Assembly: GCA_020056715.1 (NCBI GenBank)
Contig: JAGVHG010000086.1
Span: 1 to 49,241, forward strand
DNA length: 49,241 nt
Origin: Phycisphaerae bacterium
Lineage (GTDB): Bacteria > Planctomycetota > Phycisphaerae > UBA1845
Direction: 5' to 3'
Each line of letters starts with the position of its first letter. Positions within the stretch are counted from its first letter, which is position 1. The position numbers were made by a program, and so were the translations under genes. Shown one piece after another: positions 41,095 through 49,241 of this stretch. Under the pieces are notes generated by a model. It made no database searches, was not told the DNA's origin, and worked only from the letters and a program-made list of their open reading frames with translations.

Positions 41095-42372
41095 CTATTC
41101 GTGTCTCAACGCTTCAATGGGATGCAAAATCGCCGCTTTGCAGGCCGGTATGATTCCAAACACCACTCCCGCTCCGGCAGAAAAGCCCAGGGCCAGCGCC
41201 ACCGACCATAGCGGCACTTCGATCGCAACCATCTGAGGATGCAGTGAAGCAATAATCGTGAGAATGTATCCCAGGACCACGCCGATCAGTCCGCCAATCG
41301 TACATAAAACGACGGCCTCAGTGAGGAATTGCAATAAAATATCCCGCCTCCGCCCGCCAATGCTCTTCCGCAGACCGATTTCCCTTGTCCGCTCGGTGAC
41401 GGACACGAGCATGACGTTCATGATTCCGATTCCGCCCACCAACAGCGAGATGCTCACAATCCCCGCCAGCGATGCTGATGCGATGTTCCGTATCTTCTCG
41501 AATTCTCGAACGTTCTGATCCTGGCGATCGATTTCGAAGTCATCCGGTTGTCCCGGTTGCAGCCCGTGGCGACGGCGGAGGACTCGACGGATTTCCCCCT
41601 CGGCGTCATCGAGTTCGGCCTCACTGGTGGCCTCGGCGAGGAAAAACACCCATCGCCGTCGATCGGGAAGAAGGTTCAACGCCGCGGTGTAGGGAATCAT
41701 GACCGTCTTGTCCTGGTCCTCTCCGAACATGCTTCCTTTGGCTTCCAGCACGCCGACTGCCTGAAAGCGATGGCCATTGACGTGCACGAATTGTCCAATG
41801 ATGGACTCGTCGCACCCTAGTTGCTTTAACACCGATCGTCCAAGTACGATCACCTGAGCCGATGTCTGCACTTCCATGGGCCCGAAAAATCGACCGGCGT
41901 CCACGAAGTAGTTGCGAATGACCTGGTAATCTTCCGTGACGCCGCGCGTAGGAACATCCGTCGCCTTCTCCAGGCCGTAGACGATTTCCATCTGCTCACT
42001 GAAAACGAACGGTGTAAGACGCTGGATGTGCGGCGACTCGGTTCGCACGGCCTCGATGTCCGGAAGGTCCAAGCTCACGGAGCCCATCCCCATCCGCCGG
42101 TCCTCTCCCGGTCGGAAGGGACGTACGACCATGAACTTCGTACCGTACCCGCGAACCATCTTGGTCATCGTATCGCCGAACCCTTTGACGAATGCGACGA
42201 CCGTGATCGTGGAGGTGACCGCGATAATGATGCCCAACGTTGTGAGGATGGAACGCCCCTTGTTGGCCCAGATTTGCACCAGGGCGGTGGAAATGTTCTG
42301 CCAACTTCGAGCGAACCCGCCGATCAGGCCGGTCCAAAGCCGTCCAGGAATGCCAAGCAGCCGTCGGATCAT
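41095..42372 (-). CDS. MacB-type ABC transporter permease, first paralogue
   Basis: 425 aa from ATG 42372, overlapping the ATPase stop as ATGA. Same build as its downstream paralogue: N-terminal helix SILTTLGIIIAVTSTITVVA, periplasmic core, and the FtsX-type end ASLAGIVSISLLVGGIGIMN. It lacks the N-terminal 20-residue extension of the paralogue. The complex probably drives export of a lipid, peptide or antibiotic across the inner membrane to the periplasmic adaptor encoded upstream. Substrate unknown. Confidence 0.9.
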   Translation of the reverse strand: MIRRLLGIPGRLWTGLIGGFARSWQNISTALVQIWANKGRSILTTLGIIIAVTSTITVVAFVKGFGDTMTKMVRGYGTKFMVVRPFRPGEDRRMGMGSVSLDLPDIEAVRTESPHIQRLTPFVFSEQMEIVYGLEKATDVPTRGVTEDYQVIRNYFVDAGRFFGPMEVQTSAQVIVLGRSVLKQLGCDESIIGQFVHVNGHRFQAVGVLEAKGSMFGEDQDKTVMIPYTAALNLLPDRRRWVFFLAEATSEAELDDAEGEIRRVLRRRHGLQPGQPDDFEIDRQDQNVREFEKIRNIASASLAGIVSISLLVGGIGIMNVMLVSVTERTREIGLRKSIGGRRRDILLQFLTEAVVLCTIGGLIGVVLGYILTIIASLHPQMVAIEVPLWSVALALGFSAGAGVVFGIIPACKAAILHPIEALRHE

Positions 42373-43112
42373 ACCAGGACCGGACTTGCCGCGGCGAAAG
42401 ACTCCCGCGACGCCATGGCCTTATCTGTTCTAACGTCCGAGGAGATCAGGCCGTCTTTCAAGCGGATCACCCGCCCGCAACGCGCGGCGATGTCCTCCTC
42501 GTGGGTGACGACGATGATCGTTTGCCCGTCGGCGTGGAGCGAATCGAAGATACTCATGATCTCCTCGCCGGTTTGGCTGTCGAGATTGCCGGTCGGCTCA
42601 TCGGCGAGAATGATGTCCGGCTCCTGGGCGAGCGCTCGCGCGATGGCGACGCGTTGTTTTTGTCCGCCGGAAAGCTGATTCGGACGGTGCGCCGCCCGAT
42701 CCAGTAAGCCGACGCGGGTAAGCGCCGCGATCGCCCGTTGCTTTTTATGCGGCACCTGCGTGTACATCAGCGGTAATTGCACGTTTTTCAAGGCCGTTGT
42801 GCGTGGCAGCAATTCAAACGTCTGGAAAACAAACCCGATCTGCCGGCCGCGGATTCTCGCCAGCCGCGACTGCGAAAGCCGCGACACGTCCTGCCCGCGC
42901 AGGGAATAGGTCCCACTCGTAGGAACATCGAGGCAGCCCACGATGTTCATCAACGTGCTCTTGCCCGAACCACTAGGCCCCATGATGGCGACGTACTCGT
43001 TCTCCGCGATGCCCAGGCTCACGCCGCGCAGCGCTCGAACCAATTCCGTGCCGACGCGATAAATCTTCTCGATGTCGCCCAGTTCAATGAGCGGCCGGCC
43101 GTTGTTGCTCAC
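42369..43112 (-). CDS. MacB/LolD-type ABC transporter ATPase
   Basis: 247 aa from GTG 43112, overlapping the adaptor stop as GTGA. Walker A GPSGSGKST, Q loop FVFQTFELLPRTTALKNVQL, signature LSGGQKQRVAIARAL, Walker B IILADEPTGNLD and the H-loop His of VVTHEED are all intact. It powers the two permeases encoded downstream. Closest group is LolD/MacB, which moves cargo from the membrane or periplasm rather than importing. Confidence 0.95.
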   Translation of the reverse strand: MSNNGRPLIELGDIEKIYRVGTELVRALRGVSLGIAENEYVAIMGPSGSGKSTLMNIVGCLDVPTSGTYSLRGQDVSRLSQSRLARIRGRQIGFVFQTFELLPRTTALKNVQLPLMYTQVPHKKQRAIAALTRVGLLDRAAHRPNQLSGGQKQRVAIARALAQEPDIILADEPTGNLDSQTGEEIMSIFDSLHADGQTIIVVTHEEDIAARCGRVIRLKDGLISSDVRTDKAMASRESFAAASPVLV

Positions 43113-44527
43113 GGTTTTGCACTCGCCGTACTCGATTGCGGTTCGTCCTTGGAGTCCTTCTTTTCCTCGTTTTCCTTTTTGTCTTGCGTCGCCGCTTTGG
43201 ACTCCTCTTCCGTTTTCACCGCACTCTCCGGTTTCTTCTTGTCCTTATCAGCGAGGGCGACTTTCTTGCCATCCTTGAGTTGATCGAGACTGCGGTAGGG
43301 TCCGGTGATAATCGTGTCCTCCATCGTCACGCCGGTGCGCATCTCGACCCGCCGCGCGTCCGCGATACCCGGATCGACCACCCGCACTTTGGCGACGTCG
43401 CTCTCCATCACATAAACGACCTTGATGTACTGGGCCTGCCGCACGCGGTCCGACAGATCAACCCCGGCTTGCAAACGGTCGAACTCCGCCACGGCGGATT
43501 CCGGCAGATCCTTCCTCATGCGATGCACGATCGCTTCCACGGGGATGGTGATCGCGTCCTCGCGCTTGTCCACTTCGATCTCGACATTGGCCGTCATTCC
43601 CGGTTTGATCCGCGCCTCGTTGGAGAGGACCTCCATGATGACCTCGAACGTGACCACTTCGCGCCCCGTTGGCTTGATACCCTTCGACGCCACGCGGATG
43701 ATCTTCGCGGGAACGGGTTTGTCCTGATCGGACTGCAAATACACACGGGCCTTCTGACCCGGCTGCACGAGGGGAATGTCCACTTCGTCCACCCGCGCCC
43801 GCACCTGCATCTTGGACAGGTCGCTGATGGTCATAATGACCGTGCCGGGGTTGTTCATCGTTCCCGTGACGACGACTTGGCCGAGCTTGGCGACGAGCCT
43901 GGAAATGATTCCATCCCTTGGTGAGCGAATGACCGTCTTTTCGAGGTCTTCGTGGATGCGCTTCAGACCCGCCTCCGCCTGAACGAGTTCCTGTTGGCGC
44001 ATCTCGCGGACGGCCTTCATTTTGTCGCGGAGAGTCTTATAGTCGCGAAGTTCCAGGTCCGAGGTGGACTCGGTTTCGGAGAGAACTACCTGCCGGGCGA
44101 GATCGCGATCCGCCTTCTCCAGGTCCGCGTCGGCCTGCACAATCGCCGCACGAAGCTGGGCAATGCGTGCCTCTCCGGACTCCACCTCGGCCAACAGATT
44201 CTTGTTGTTGAGTCGGCACAGCAGATCGCCCTTTTTCACTAGGTTTCCTTCTTCGACGGGCATTTCCTCGATCTTGGCGACGATCTCGGAGCTGACCTCG
44301 ACCTCGAGAACGGCCTCCACGTCGCCGGGGGACTGGACGAGACGGATGATTTCCTCTTTCGCGGGCTTCGCCACACTGACCGTAAGCGCTACTTCTTCTG
44401 CCACGTGCAGGATGGCCTTGCTGTCCGACTTCCCGCGAAGACTGCCCAAGGCGAAGACGCCCGCGCTGATCACCGCGAGCACCAGCAACGTCAAAAGCCC
44501 TTTTATCACCGATGTTCTCCCTGTCAT
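43109..44527 (-). CDS. HlyD/MacA-type periplasmic adaptor
   Basis: 472 aa from ATG 44527. One N-terminal membrane helix (LLTLLVLAVISAGVFALGSL), barrel-sandwich lipoyl halves (EMPVEEGNLVKKGDLLCRLN and VIRSPRDGIISRLVAKLG), a coiled-coil hairpin between them (about residues 105-190), and a beta-barrel domain (LSKMQVRARVDEVDIPLVQP). The last 45 residues are a Lys/Glu/Asp-rich disordered tail. It links the inner-membrane ABC complex to an outer-membrane channel, as MacA does with TolC. No TolC-like gene lies in the window. Confidence 0.92.
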   Translation of the reverse strand: MTGRTSVIKGLLTLLVLAVISAGVFALGSLRGKSDSKAILHVAEEVALTVSVAKPAKEEIIRLVQSPGDVEAVLEVEVSSEIVAKIEEMPVEEGNLVKKGDLLCRLNNKNLLAEVESGEARIAQLRAAIVQADADLEKADRDLARQVVLSETESTSDLELRDYKTLRDKMKAVREMRQQELVQAEAGLKRIHEDLEKTVIRSPRDGIISRLVAKLGQVVVTGTMNNPGTVIMTISDLSKMQVRARVDEVDIPLVQPGQKARVYLQSDQDKPVPAKIIRVASKGIKPTGREVVTFEVIMEVLSNEARIKPGMTANVEIEVDKREDAITIPVEAIVHRMRKDLPESAVAEFDRLQAGVDLSDRVRQAQYIKVVYVMESDVAKVRVVDPGIADARRVEMRTGVTMEDTIITGPYRSLDQLKDGKKVALADKDKKKPESAVKTEEESKAATQDKKENEEKKDSKDEPQSSTASAKP

Positions 44528-44562
44528 CTTAGTCGCTCGATCACGGCCGCGCCGGAACCCGG

Positions 44563-45321
44563 TCAGGATACCGCGTATTCGAGGGCCACGCGCCCGCCGA
44601 TCGCCGCAAGGCACATCACCGAGCAAGTCGCAATCGCCATCCGACGGCTAAGCTGATGCGTAACCGTCAGTCCAATCCCCACCAACACCCAAAACCAAAT
44701 CCGAAATGGATCGATCGACGCGAGCGGGTTGAGCTTTACGATCGGCCCCAGCGCCCGCAGCGACGTGTCGATCTCCGTCGTTTTGAAATACAGCATCAAG
44801 GCTAGTTGCAACACGAACGCCGCCAACTCAATGAACCCGGCATACACACAAATCGACATCAGCGTGTGATACTCCGGCTTGCGGCCGGTCAGCGCCGTCA
44901 TCGCATACAAAACCGACGCGATCAGCATGAAGGACGCCAGAAGATACATCGGCCTGAGCGCCACGACCCCAATTCGCGTCATGGTCTTCTGAAATACCGC
45001 CGCTTTGCGAGTTTTCTCCATGCTTTCCTTCATTTCGATCCGATCAACCAAATTCAGTTGCTTCTCTTCGAGTTGGGCGAGGTCTTTCTCTGTTTTCTCA
45101 TCAACCACGCGATCGATAAGCCCGGTCTGAACTTCGGCGTAGCCGAGCAACATCACCAATCCCAGCAGCGTCACCAACGCCCATCCGTACGCACCCGTGT
45201 CCTCCACGCGATCGAACAACGATCGCGGTGAGACGAAGACGAGTAGAGCGTGCCGAACGCCTAGCGGTCCGCGCTCGCGGTTGTGCTCCGTCGCTGTACG
45301 TTGCAATGCCATGCTGGTCAC
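44563..45321 (-). CDS. Yip1-like multi-helix membrane protein
   Basis: 252 aa from GTG 45321, six bases after AAGGAG; ATG at 45312 is an alternative. Five or six membrane helices (WALVTLLGLVMLLGYAEV, PMYLLASFMLIASVLYAMTA, ICVYAGFIELAAFVLQLALM, IWFWVLVGIGLTVTHQL) fit the Yip1 domain. A charged loop around DEKTEKDLAQLEEKQLNLVD separates the first helices. In bacteria such proteins often stand upstream of MacAB-type operons. Function unknown; it is probably the first gene of this operon. Confidence 0.75.
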   Translation of the reverse strand: MTSMALQRTATEHNRERGPLGVRHALLVFVSPRSLFDRVEDTGAYGWALVTLLGLVMLLGYAEVQTGLIDRVVDEKTEKDLAQLEEKQLNLVDRIEMKESMEKTRKAAVFQKTMTRIGVVALRPMYLLASFMLIASVLYAMTALTGRKPEYHTLMSICVYAGFIELAAFVLQLALMLYFKTTEIDTSLRALGPIVKLNPLASIDPFRIWFWVLVGIGLTVTHQLSRRMAIATCSVMCLAAIGGRVALEYAVS

Positions 45322-46080
45322 GACGCACTCCTTCACCCCAGCGCCGCGCAGGCCGGAAGCCGCAGCGCGAAGCTGAACGCCATTGTAATCTCATTCGTCT
45401 AGAAAGACCGTATATTCATGTCGGGGTGAGCATTTTGTGCGAATAGCGACAATAAAAGACAATCGACGCCACTTGCCGGATCGTTACGTCGCAGAATGCC
45501 AACATTCGGCACCGCCGCCAAATAGTGTGTGAACGCGCCGAACATTACGCTTGCATAAAAACTGTCGCTCTACGCGGTCGATTCTCTCGGTGTCGAACGC
45601 AGTGATGGTCACGGCGAACGAGCATCGCACCAAAGAGCTTGGGGCGACCTGCATGGACGAAGCTCATCCCTGCAACATCATCTGTAAAAACATCCTCACA
45701 CATGTTGAACAGGTTACGCTTTTGATGGGCTAGCCAGCACACCTCGAGTAGTCCGCCTATGCCATCTTGAAGTACGAAACTTGCTTGTAGCGATCCGGAA
45801 ACCGCAAACTCTATGCCTGTTTGAATCGTGTCTGGATAAATTAACCAATATTCGCATAAAGATATCTGCGCGTCGCGCCACCTACGTCAGGATATTTTGC
45901 CTAAAGATTGTACAAATCGTGACCGACGGCTAGTTGACGGCCCGTTACCGGACGATATACTCGGAGCCTGTCCGTGAGGTGGCGGCAACTCGCCGCACGA
46001 CCCGCGACACGGCGCGTATGACGACGAAGCTGCGCTTGCACATAAACGCCGGCGAAGTGTAGTCGAATCGAGAGACACAC
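45322..46080. other. Large AT-richer intergenic region
   Basis: About 759 bases between the efflux operon and the PilZ gene, which diverge. Base composition is less GC-rich than its surroundings. Short open frames on both strands at 45545-45742 have no family resemblance or ribosome site. No known RNA fold was recognised. It may hold an old gene remnant plus promoters. Confidence 0.45.
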
Positions 46081-46461
46081 ATGCCCACCACAATCGAAGT
46101 TCAGCACAACAACAGATTGGTCAATATCGAATCCATCACGCGAAGTCCGGTGAATCAGCCGCCGGGCATGGACGAGCGCCGCGCGGTCCCACGTATTCGC
46201 AAACGGGTGAGCGCGAAGGTGATCGGCGTGGGCGCAGCAGAGGTCTTCCGCTGCACCACTAACGACATTAACGAAAACGGACTATACGTGGAGGTTCCGC
46301 TTTCCGCCGGTTTTCGTGTCGGGCAGCGCTGTGAGATCGTCCTGACCGACGACGCGGGCGAAGGCCATTACGCCACCGTTGTCCGCACCGAGCCGATCCC
46401 GCAAGGCCAAACGCCACTGGTCGGCGCAGGACTCCGCTTCGATCAGCCGTTGTTCCTCTAG
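46081..46461 (+). CDS. PilZ-domain protein
   Basis: 126 aa from ATG 46081. An N-terminal 30-residue lead is followed by MDERRAVPRIRKRVSAKVIG, which carries the RxxxR c-di-GMP motif, and CTTNDINENGLYVEV, where the D/NxSxxG motif reads DINENG (Asn for Ser). FRVGQRCEIVLTDDAG and VGAGLRFDQPLF complete the beta barrel. PilZ proteins sense c-di-GMP and alter motility or polymer export; the changed motif makes binding uncertain. It stands next to a MazG-like gene on the same strand. Confidence 0.85.
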   Translation: MPTTIEVQHNNRLVNIESITRSPVNQPPGMDERRAVPRIRKRVSAKVIGVGAAEVFRCTTNDINENGLYVEVPLSAGFRVGQRCEIVLTDDAGEGHYATVVRTEPIPQGQTPLVGAGLRFDQPLFL

Positions 46462-46480
46462 TCCCGGTTTACGATTCCCT

Positions 46481-46831
46481 GTGCACGATTCGACAACGAC
46501 CGTGGCCGAGTTGATCAAACTCGTCAACGACTTCGTAGCCGAGCGAGCTTGGCAGCCATACCACGACGCGAAGAACCTCTCTGCTTCGATCGCCATCGAG
46601 GCCGCTGAGCTGATGGAGCATTTTCAATGGCTGCGAAGCGACCAACTCGATTCCGTGGGCGAAGACGCGCAAGCAATGGCCGCGATTCGTGAGGAACTCG
46701 CCGACATCGCCGCCTACCTTTTGTCTTTCGCGAATAAAATGGGGATCGACGTGTCGTCGGCGTTGGAGGAAAAAATGCGGAAAAACGCGGTGAAATACCC
46801 GGCCGACCGCTTCCGCGGACGGTTCAAGTAG
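46481..46831 (+). CDS. MazG-like nucleotide pyrophosphohydrolase
   Basis: 116 aa from GTG 46481; longer in-frame starts run into the PilZ gene. The all-alpha NTP pyrophosphatase motif is intact: NLSASIAIEAAELMEHFQWL (ExxE) and IREELADIAAYLLSFANKMG (EExAD, two metal ligands). The end MRKNAVKYPADRFRGRFK matches the dCTP/dUTP pyrophosphatase (RS21-C6-like, DCTPP1) branch. It cleans modified or surplus dNTPs. It overlaps the convergent neighbour by 8 bases. Confidence 0.88.
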   Translation: MHDSTTTVAELIKLVNDFVAERAWQPYHDAKNLSASIAIEAAELMEHFQWLRSDQLDSVGEDAQAMAAIREELADIAAYLLSFANKMGIDVSSALEEKMRKNAVKYPADRFRGRFK

Positions 46832-47465
46832 CCCCGCCGGAAACGGCCCGGAGATCGTCGGCCTCCTGGCGAATCCGGGCAATCATCGTGTGCCATAGGT
46901 CCGTCACCTCGGCGAACTCAAACTGCAGGATATCGGCAAGAAGCACGTGGTCCTGAACTTGCAACGCGCCTTTGATCTGCAATAAAACGTCTTTAGGCCG
47001 CTCCAGCGCCGTGAGCAACGGCTCATCCCGTACCGTTAACTGCTCGGGGTTCAGGCGAAGCAACTCCATCGATTTCACGACGGCGTCGTGAATCTGTTGC
47101 CAGATGCGCAGACTCTCGCCGAGCCGCTCGATTCCCTCGGAGGCCTTGCCTTCCATCAACAACTCCGCGACGTTCTGCGTGACACTCTCGGTTTCCTCCA
47201 ACGACGCCGACGCTTGGTTCATGGCCTCGGCGACCAAGTCCTCGCGCGTGCTGGTGAACACTTCCAATAGTTCAAACGAACCAGCCGGTCGGCTCAACGT
47301 TGACGCCATCGCCGCGCCGGCGACTTCTGCTCCATCGCACCGGAAACCGACCAGAATCCGAGGAAGTGGACAGCAGTGGGCTTGAACGTCGCGAAGCGTT
47401 TCCGCGAGCGTGCCGCCGACCACGCGGTCGTCGTCAACCTTCTTATCATCCACGAACAGGTCCAA
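46824..47465 (-). CDS. Conserved-looking hypothetical protein, 213 aa
   Basis: TTG at 47465 is chosen because GTGGAG stands seven bases before it and no ATG lies nearby. The first 60 residues look like a small alpha/beta domain (LFVDDKKVDDDRVVGGTLAE, then ILVGFRCDGAEVAGAAM). The rest is one long helical, mildly amphipathic region (EDLVAEAMNQASASLEETES, LGESLRIWQQIHDAVVKSME) resembling a methyl-accepting or chaperone-like helix bundle. No membrane segment. The family is not recognised. Downstream overlap with mazG is 8 bases. Confidence 0.7.
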   Translation of the reverse strand: MDLFVDDKKVDDDRVVGGTLAETLRDVQAHCCPLPRILVGFRCDGAEVAGAAMASTLSRPAGSFELLEVFTSTREDLVAEAMNQASASLEETESVTQNVAELLMEGKASEGIERLGESLRIWQQIHDAVVKSMELLRLNPEQLTVRDEPLLTALERPKDVLLQIKGALQVQDHVLLADILQFEFAEVTDLWHTMIARIRQEADDLRAVSGGAT

Positions 47466-47490
47466 CCGGATTCTCCACTTTCCGTGATTA

Positions 47491-47580
47491 CCCCTCTCCC
47501 CTTGAGGGGAGAGGTCGGGTGAGGGGTGGTTTCTGTGATCCGACCCTCACCCCAACCCTCTCCCTGGAAGGGAGAGGGGG
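47491..47580. repeat. CCTCTCCCC/GGGAGAGG repeat family, copy 4
   Basis: CCCCTCTCCCCTTGAGGGGA starts the first hairpin, and CCCTCTCCCTGGAAGGGAGA the second. The layout and the GTGATCCGACCCTCACCCC joiner match copy 1 closely. It lies between the PIG-L gene and the hypothetical gene. Confidence 0.85.
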
Positions 47581-47585
47581 CTCCG

Positions 47586-48356
47586 CTAGGTTCTGGCACC
47601 GGTGCCAGTGGACGGCTTGAACGGCGGCGGAACCTTCCACTCGCCGAACAAGGAGACCATGTCGTTCACTCCCAGCGGGCGTGGCAATGCGAACATCTCA
47701 CCGTAACGAACCCCGATCGCGCTACCCTCAACGCCCGCGCCGCAGCGCATGTAGTGCTCCAGGTAGGCAAACCGCTCGTCGTCAAATTGAGATCGGTAGC
47801 AGCGGACGGCCTCGATCTTCTGCTCGATGGTGTCGCTGATATCGACCACGAACTGACAGTGCCAATGGGTGATTTCGGCCGCGATTCGCGTCGGGCGGTA
47901 GATCAAGTGGTCAACACGGTACGGCTCCGAATCGCCGAATCGATCATCCCATTTGGTAAGCTGTGCATAAAAACGAGACGCTTCGGTGATAAGCTGAGCC
48001 TGGTAGTGGTCGGGCGAGGCCGACGGCGTCCGCCCGGCCATGCCCACCAGGATCGGAGGGCGGTAGCGTCGCAGGACCGTCGCCAAGGCGTAGCGGGCTT
48101 CAGGCCCGTCCATGAGCACGCGGTTGGGAAGCTCAAGCACCTCCAACACCTTCACGCCGAGGACGTCGGCGGCCGCCCGCATCTCCGCGGCCCGGATTTC
48201 CGGCGTGCCTCGCGGGGTAGGCTCCCCGTTGGTCATGTGCACCATGCCCACGCGGTAGCCGAGCTTGACGAGCTTGGCGACCGTCCCGCCCGAACCGATC
48301 TCAATGTCGTCGGGGTGCGGGGCGGTGAATACGATGTCCAGCGTTCGTTCAGCCAT
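47586..48356 (-). CDS. PIG-L family deacetylase (BshB-like)
   Basis: 256 aa from ATG 48356, eight bases after GAGGGAAG. The zinc motif APHPDDIEIGSGGT stands at residues 12-25, with HMTNGEPTPRGTPEIRAAEM following, and the third zinc ligand is in HLIYRP (about residue 150). The fold removes N-acetyl groups from GlcNAc-type sugars; BshB makes the bacillithiol precursor from GlcNAc-malate. No bshA or bshC is near, so the exact substrate (bacillithiol precursor or another GlcNAc conjugate) is open. Confidence 0.88.
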   Translation of the reverse strand: MAERTLDIVFTAPHPDDIEIGSGGTVAKLVKLGYRVGMVHMTNGEPTPRGTPEIRAAEMRAAADVLGVKVLEVLELPNRVLMDGPEARYALATVLRRYRPPILVGMAGRTPSASPDHYQAQLITEASRFYAQLTKWDDRFGDSEPYRVDHLIYRPTRIAAEITHWHCQFVVDISDTIEQKIEAVRCYRSQFDDERFAYLEHYMRCGAGVEGSAIGVRYGEMFALPRPLGVNDMVSLFGEWKVPPPFKPSTGTGART

Positions 48357-48465
48357 CTGTGAAACTTCCCTCTCGCGTTACGATTTCAAGACGCGAACAC
48401 TATAAGGCGGGGTCCATTGGGCGACAATGTGCCGAAATCCAAGGCAGAATTGAACGGCAACAAGA

Positions 48466-48558
48466 GCGAGGCATTCTTGCTTTTGTTTATGAATCATGGC
48501 TGTCAAATGGGTTTGTTTTGTGAGTACATATTTTTGGCGAGTGTCACATGGTGGCACC
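48466..48558. repeat. Dispersed ~90-bp element, copy 2 (inverted)
   Basis: Its complement aligns with 9771-9862: GGTGCCACC, a TGTACT block, AACCCATTTGACAGCC and AAAGCAAG occur in the same order and spacing. Identity over the conserved blocks is high, with small differences between. Confidence 0.75.
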
Positions 48559-48990
48559 TGTGAAAACGCAGAAACACCGAAACGCCGAAACATTGAAACC
48601 GAACGGATGAAGGCAGGGAAGCAGTAGGCTGTCGGCCATAGGCTGAAGGCTGTATGGTGCGAAGGCATCCGTTTTCTAGCGGCTCGGTTCCTTATCCGCA
48701 CGCCCCTTCGGCGGATCACGGCTCCGATCACGACGCGGGGAACGGGCGTAAGCGGAACTTCCACACCCCAATAACTTTACGGGTGCTCGGTGGAATACAG
48801 CGGCATGACAGATCAGGTCGGATGGAGGCGAAGACATGGCCACGCGAGCGTGGGCCATGCCACCCGGACGCCACCAGCTTATCTTGCGTATAAATCCGCG
48901 CCGACCGCCATAAACAAGTATGGTGTCCCCCGATTTGCGCGTACCCTGAACTTTTCGCTGCCATATTGACGGTGCGTGCGGACGGGTGGC

Positions 48991-49009
48991 CCATCTCCTT
49001 TGGAGATGG
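48991..49009. repeat. Hairpin CCATCTCC-TTT-GGAGATGG
   Basis: Perfect 8-bp arms around TTT, followed by GGGAGG. Part of a cluster of three hairpins near the right end. Confidence 0.75.
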
Positions 49010-49051
49010 GGGAGGCGATTATCGTTGGGCATGACGCTGAGCTTATATCAT

Positions 49052-49086
49052 CGTCTCCCCCAGGTCCAAAGGACCTGGGGGAGACG
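49052..49086. repeat. Hairpin with perfect 16-bp arms
   Basis: CGTCTCCCCCAGGTCC (49052-49067) and GGACCTGGGGGAGACG (49071-49086) with an AAA loop. The very long perfect stem is rare for a simple terminator and lacks a T run. Confidence 0.8.
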
Positions 49087-49100
49087 CGTGCGGTTCATAA

Positions 49101-49139
49101 TCGAAGCGCGGGAAAGGTGCCGCCTCTCCCGCGCTTCGA
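49101..49139 (-). terminator. Hairpin after the right-edge minus-strand gene
   Basis: TCGAAGCGCGGGA (49101-49113) pairs with TCCCGCGCTTCGA (49127-49139). It lies 65 bases beyond the stop of the partial gene at the right edge and may end it; the T run is poor. Confidence 0.4.
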
Positions 49140-49203
49140 CTGTCCACGCCTGCGGATCGCCCGCCCGCGTATCGGGCGGCCTGTCTCGCCTATGCGTTGT
49201 TTC

Positions 49204-49241
49204 CTACTTGCCGTCCTTGGCACCGTGCCCCTGACAACCTG
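49204..49241 (-). CDS. C-terminal end of a gene running off the right edge
   Basis: On the minus strand one frame reads GCQGHGAKDGK and then TAG at 49206-49204. The Gly/Lys-rich end followed by a hairpin is what a real gene end would look like, but only 11 residues are visible, so no identity can be given. Confidence 0.3.
   Translation of the reverse strand, partial: GCQGHGAKDGK

Larger units (their letters stand above)
48357..49203. other. Repeat-rich intergenic tail
   Basis: Over 840 bases without a supported gene. It holds the inverted copy of the ~90-bp element (48466-48558), a TTTCGGCG-type string in reverse (48563-48600), and three perfect hairpins between 48991 and 49139. Confidence 0.6.

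Noticed and set aside
45545-45742. Short frames on both strands in the gap before the PilZ gene
   Set aside because: Considered as a transposase relic, but no motif or ends could be shown.

Overview
The window looks like a piece of a GC-rich Planctomycetota chromosome, probably Phycisphaerae-like. The pointers are inference from several traits: a fused SecDF, a secreted protein ending in the planctomycete-type tail DIDGNHSIDLQDF, an ECF sigma factor beside a membrane protein with an H-X9-DG-like prepilin segment, and intergenic spaces packed with dispersed palindromes. No rRNA operon or marker fixes the genus.

Layout. 1-5.3 kb: SecDF (5' end outside), a 24-cysteine lipoprotein, a LysM protein and a 57-aa gene. 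5.4-7.4 kb: five overlapping minus-strand genes resembling a relic of the Mu-phage lysis/small-terminase module. 7.6-9.4 kb: a secreted laminin-G-like protein, tRNA-Ala(CGC), tRNA-Ser(UGA) and a PD-(D/E)XK-like protein. 9.9-12.4 kb: Fe3+-type ABC permease and binding protein without an ATPase. 12.5-16.6 kb: tRNA-Ala(UGC), an ECF sigma/anti-sigma pair, a PIN toxin-antitoxin pair whose toxin lacks a normal start codon, and a winged-helix regulator with a membrane partner. 16.7 kb: a 100-bp MITE-like element. 17.2-20.8 kb: pfkB-type kinase, thpR and recA, then a 1-kb islet with a vapB-like gene and hicBA, flanked by a duplicated recA 3' end. 20.9-25.6 kb: OPT transporter, rpsO, pnp. 25.8-30 kb: cold-shock protein, soluble histidine kinase, PDH E1 alpha, rnpA, endonuclease V. 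30.8-31.8 kb: fliW and csrA, the flagellin-homeostasis switch. 32.2-39.7 kb: LCAT-like lipase, cyclophilin plus prfB (with the classic +1 frameshift), purB-pyrE. 39.7-45.3 kb: a MacAB-type efflux operon with two paralogous permeases. 46-49.2 kb: PilZ, MazG-like, an unknown protein, a PIG-L deacetylase and a repeat-rich tail.

The coding content is mainly housekeeping (secretion, translation, RNA decay, recombination, purine and pyrimidine synthesis). Novelty lies between and at the edges of genes: the recA-end duplication around a toxin-antitoxin islet, the ATC-start PIN toxin, the Mu-like relic invaded by an intergenic repeat, the sigma/prepilin fusion, the Cys-rich lipoprotein, and at least five families of dispersed repeats. 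No CRISPR array, integrase or intact transposase was seen. All functional calls come from reading motifs by eye; no database search was possible.
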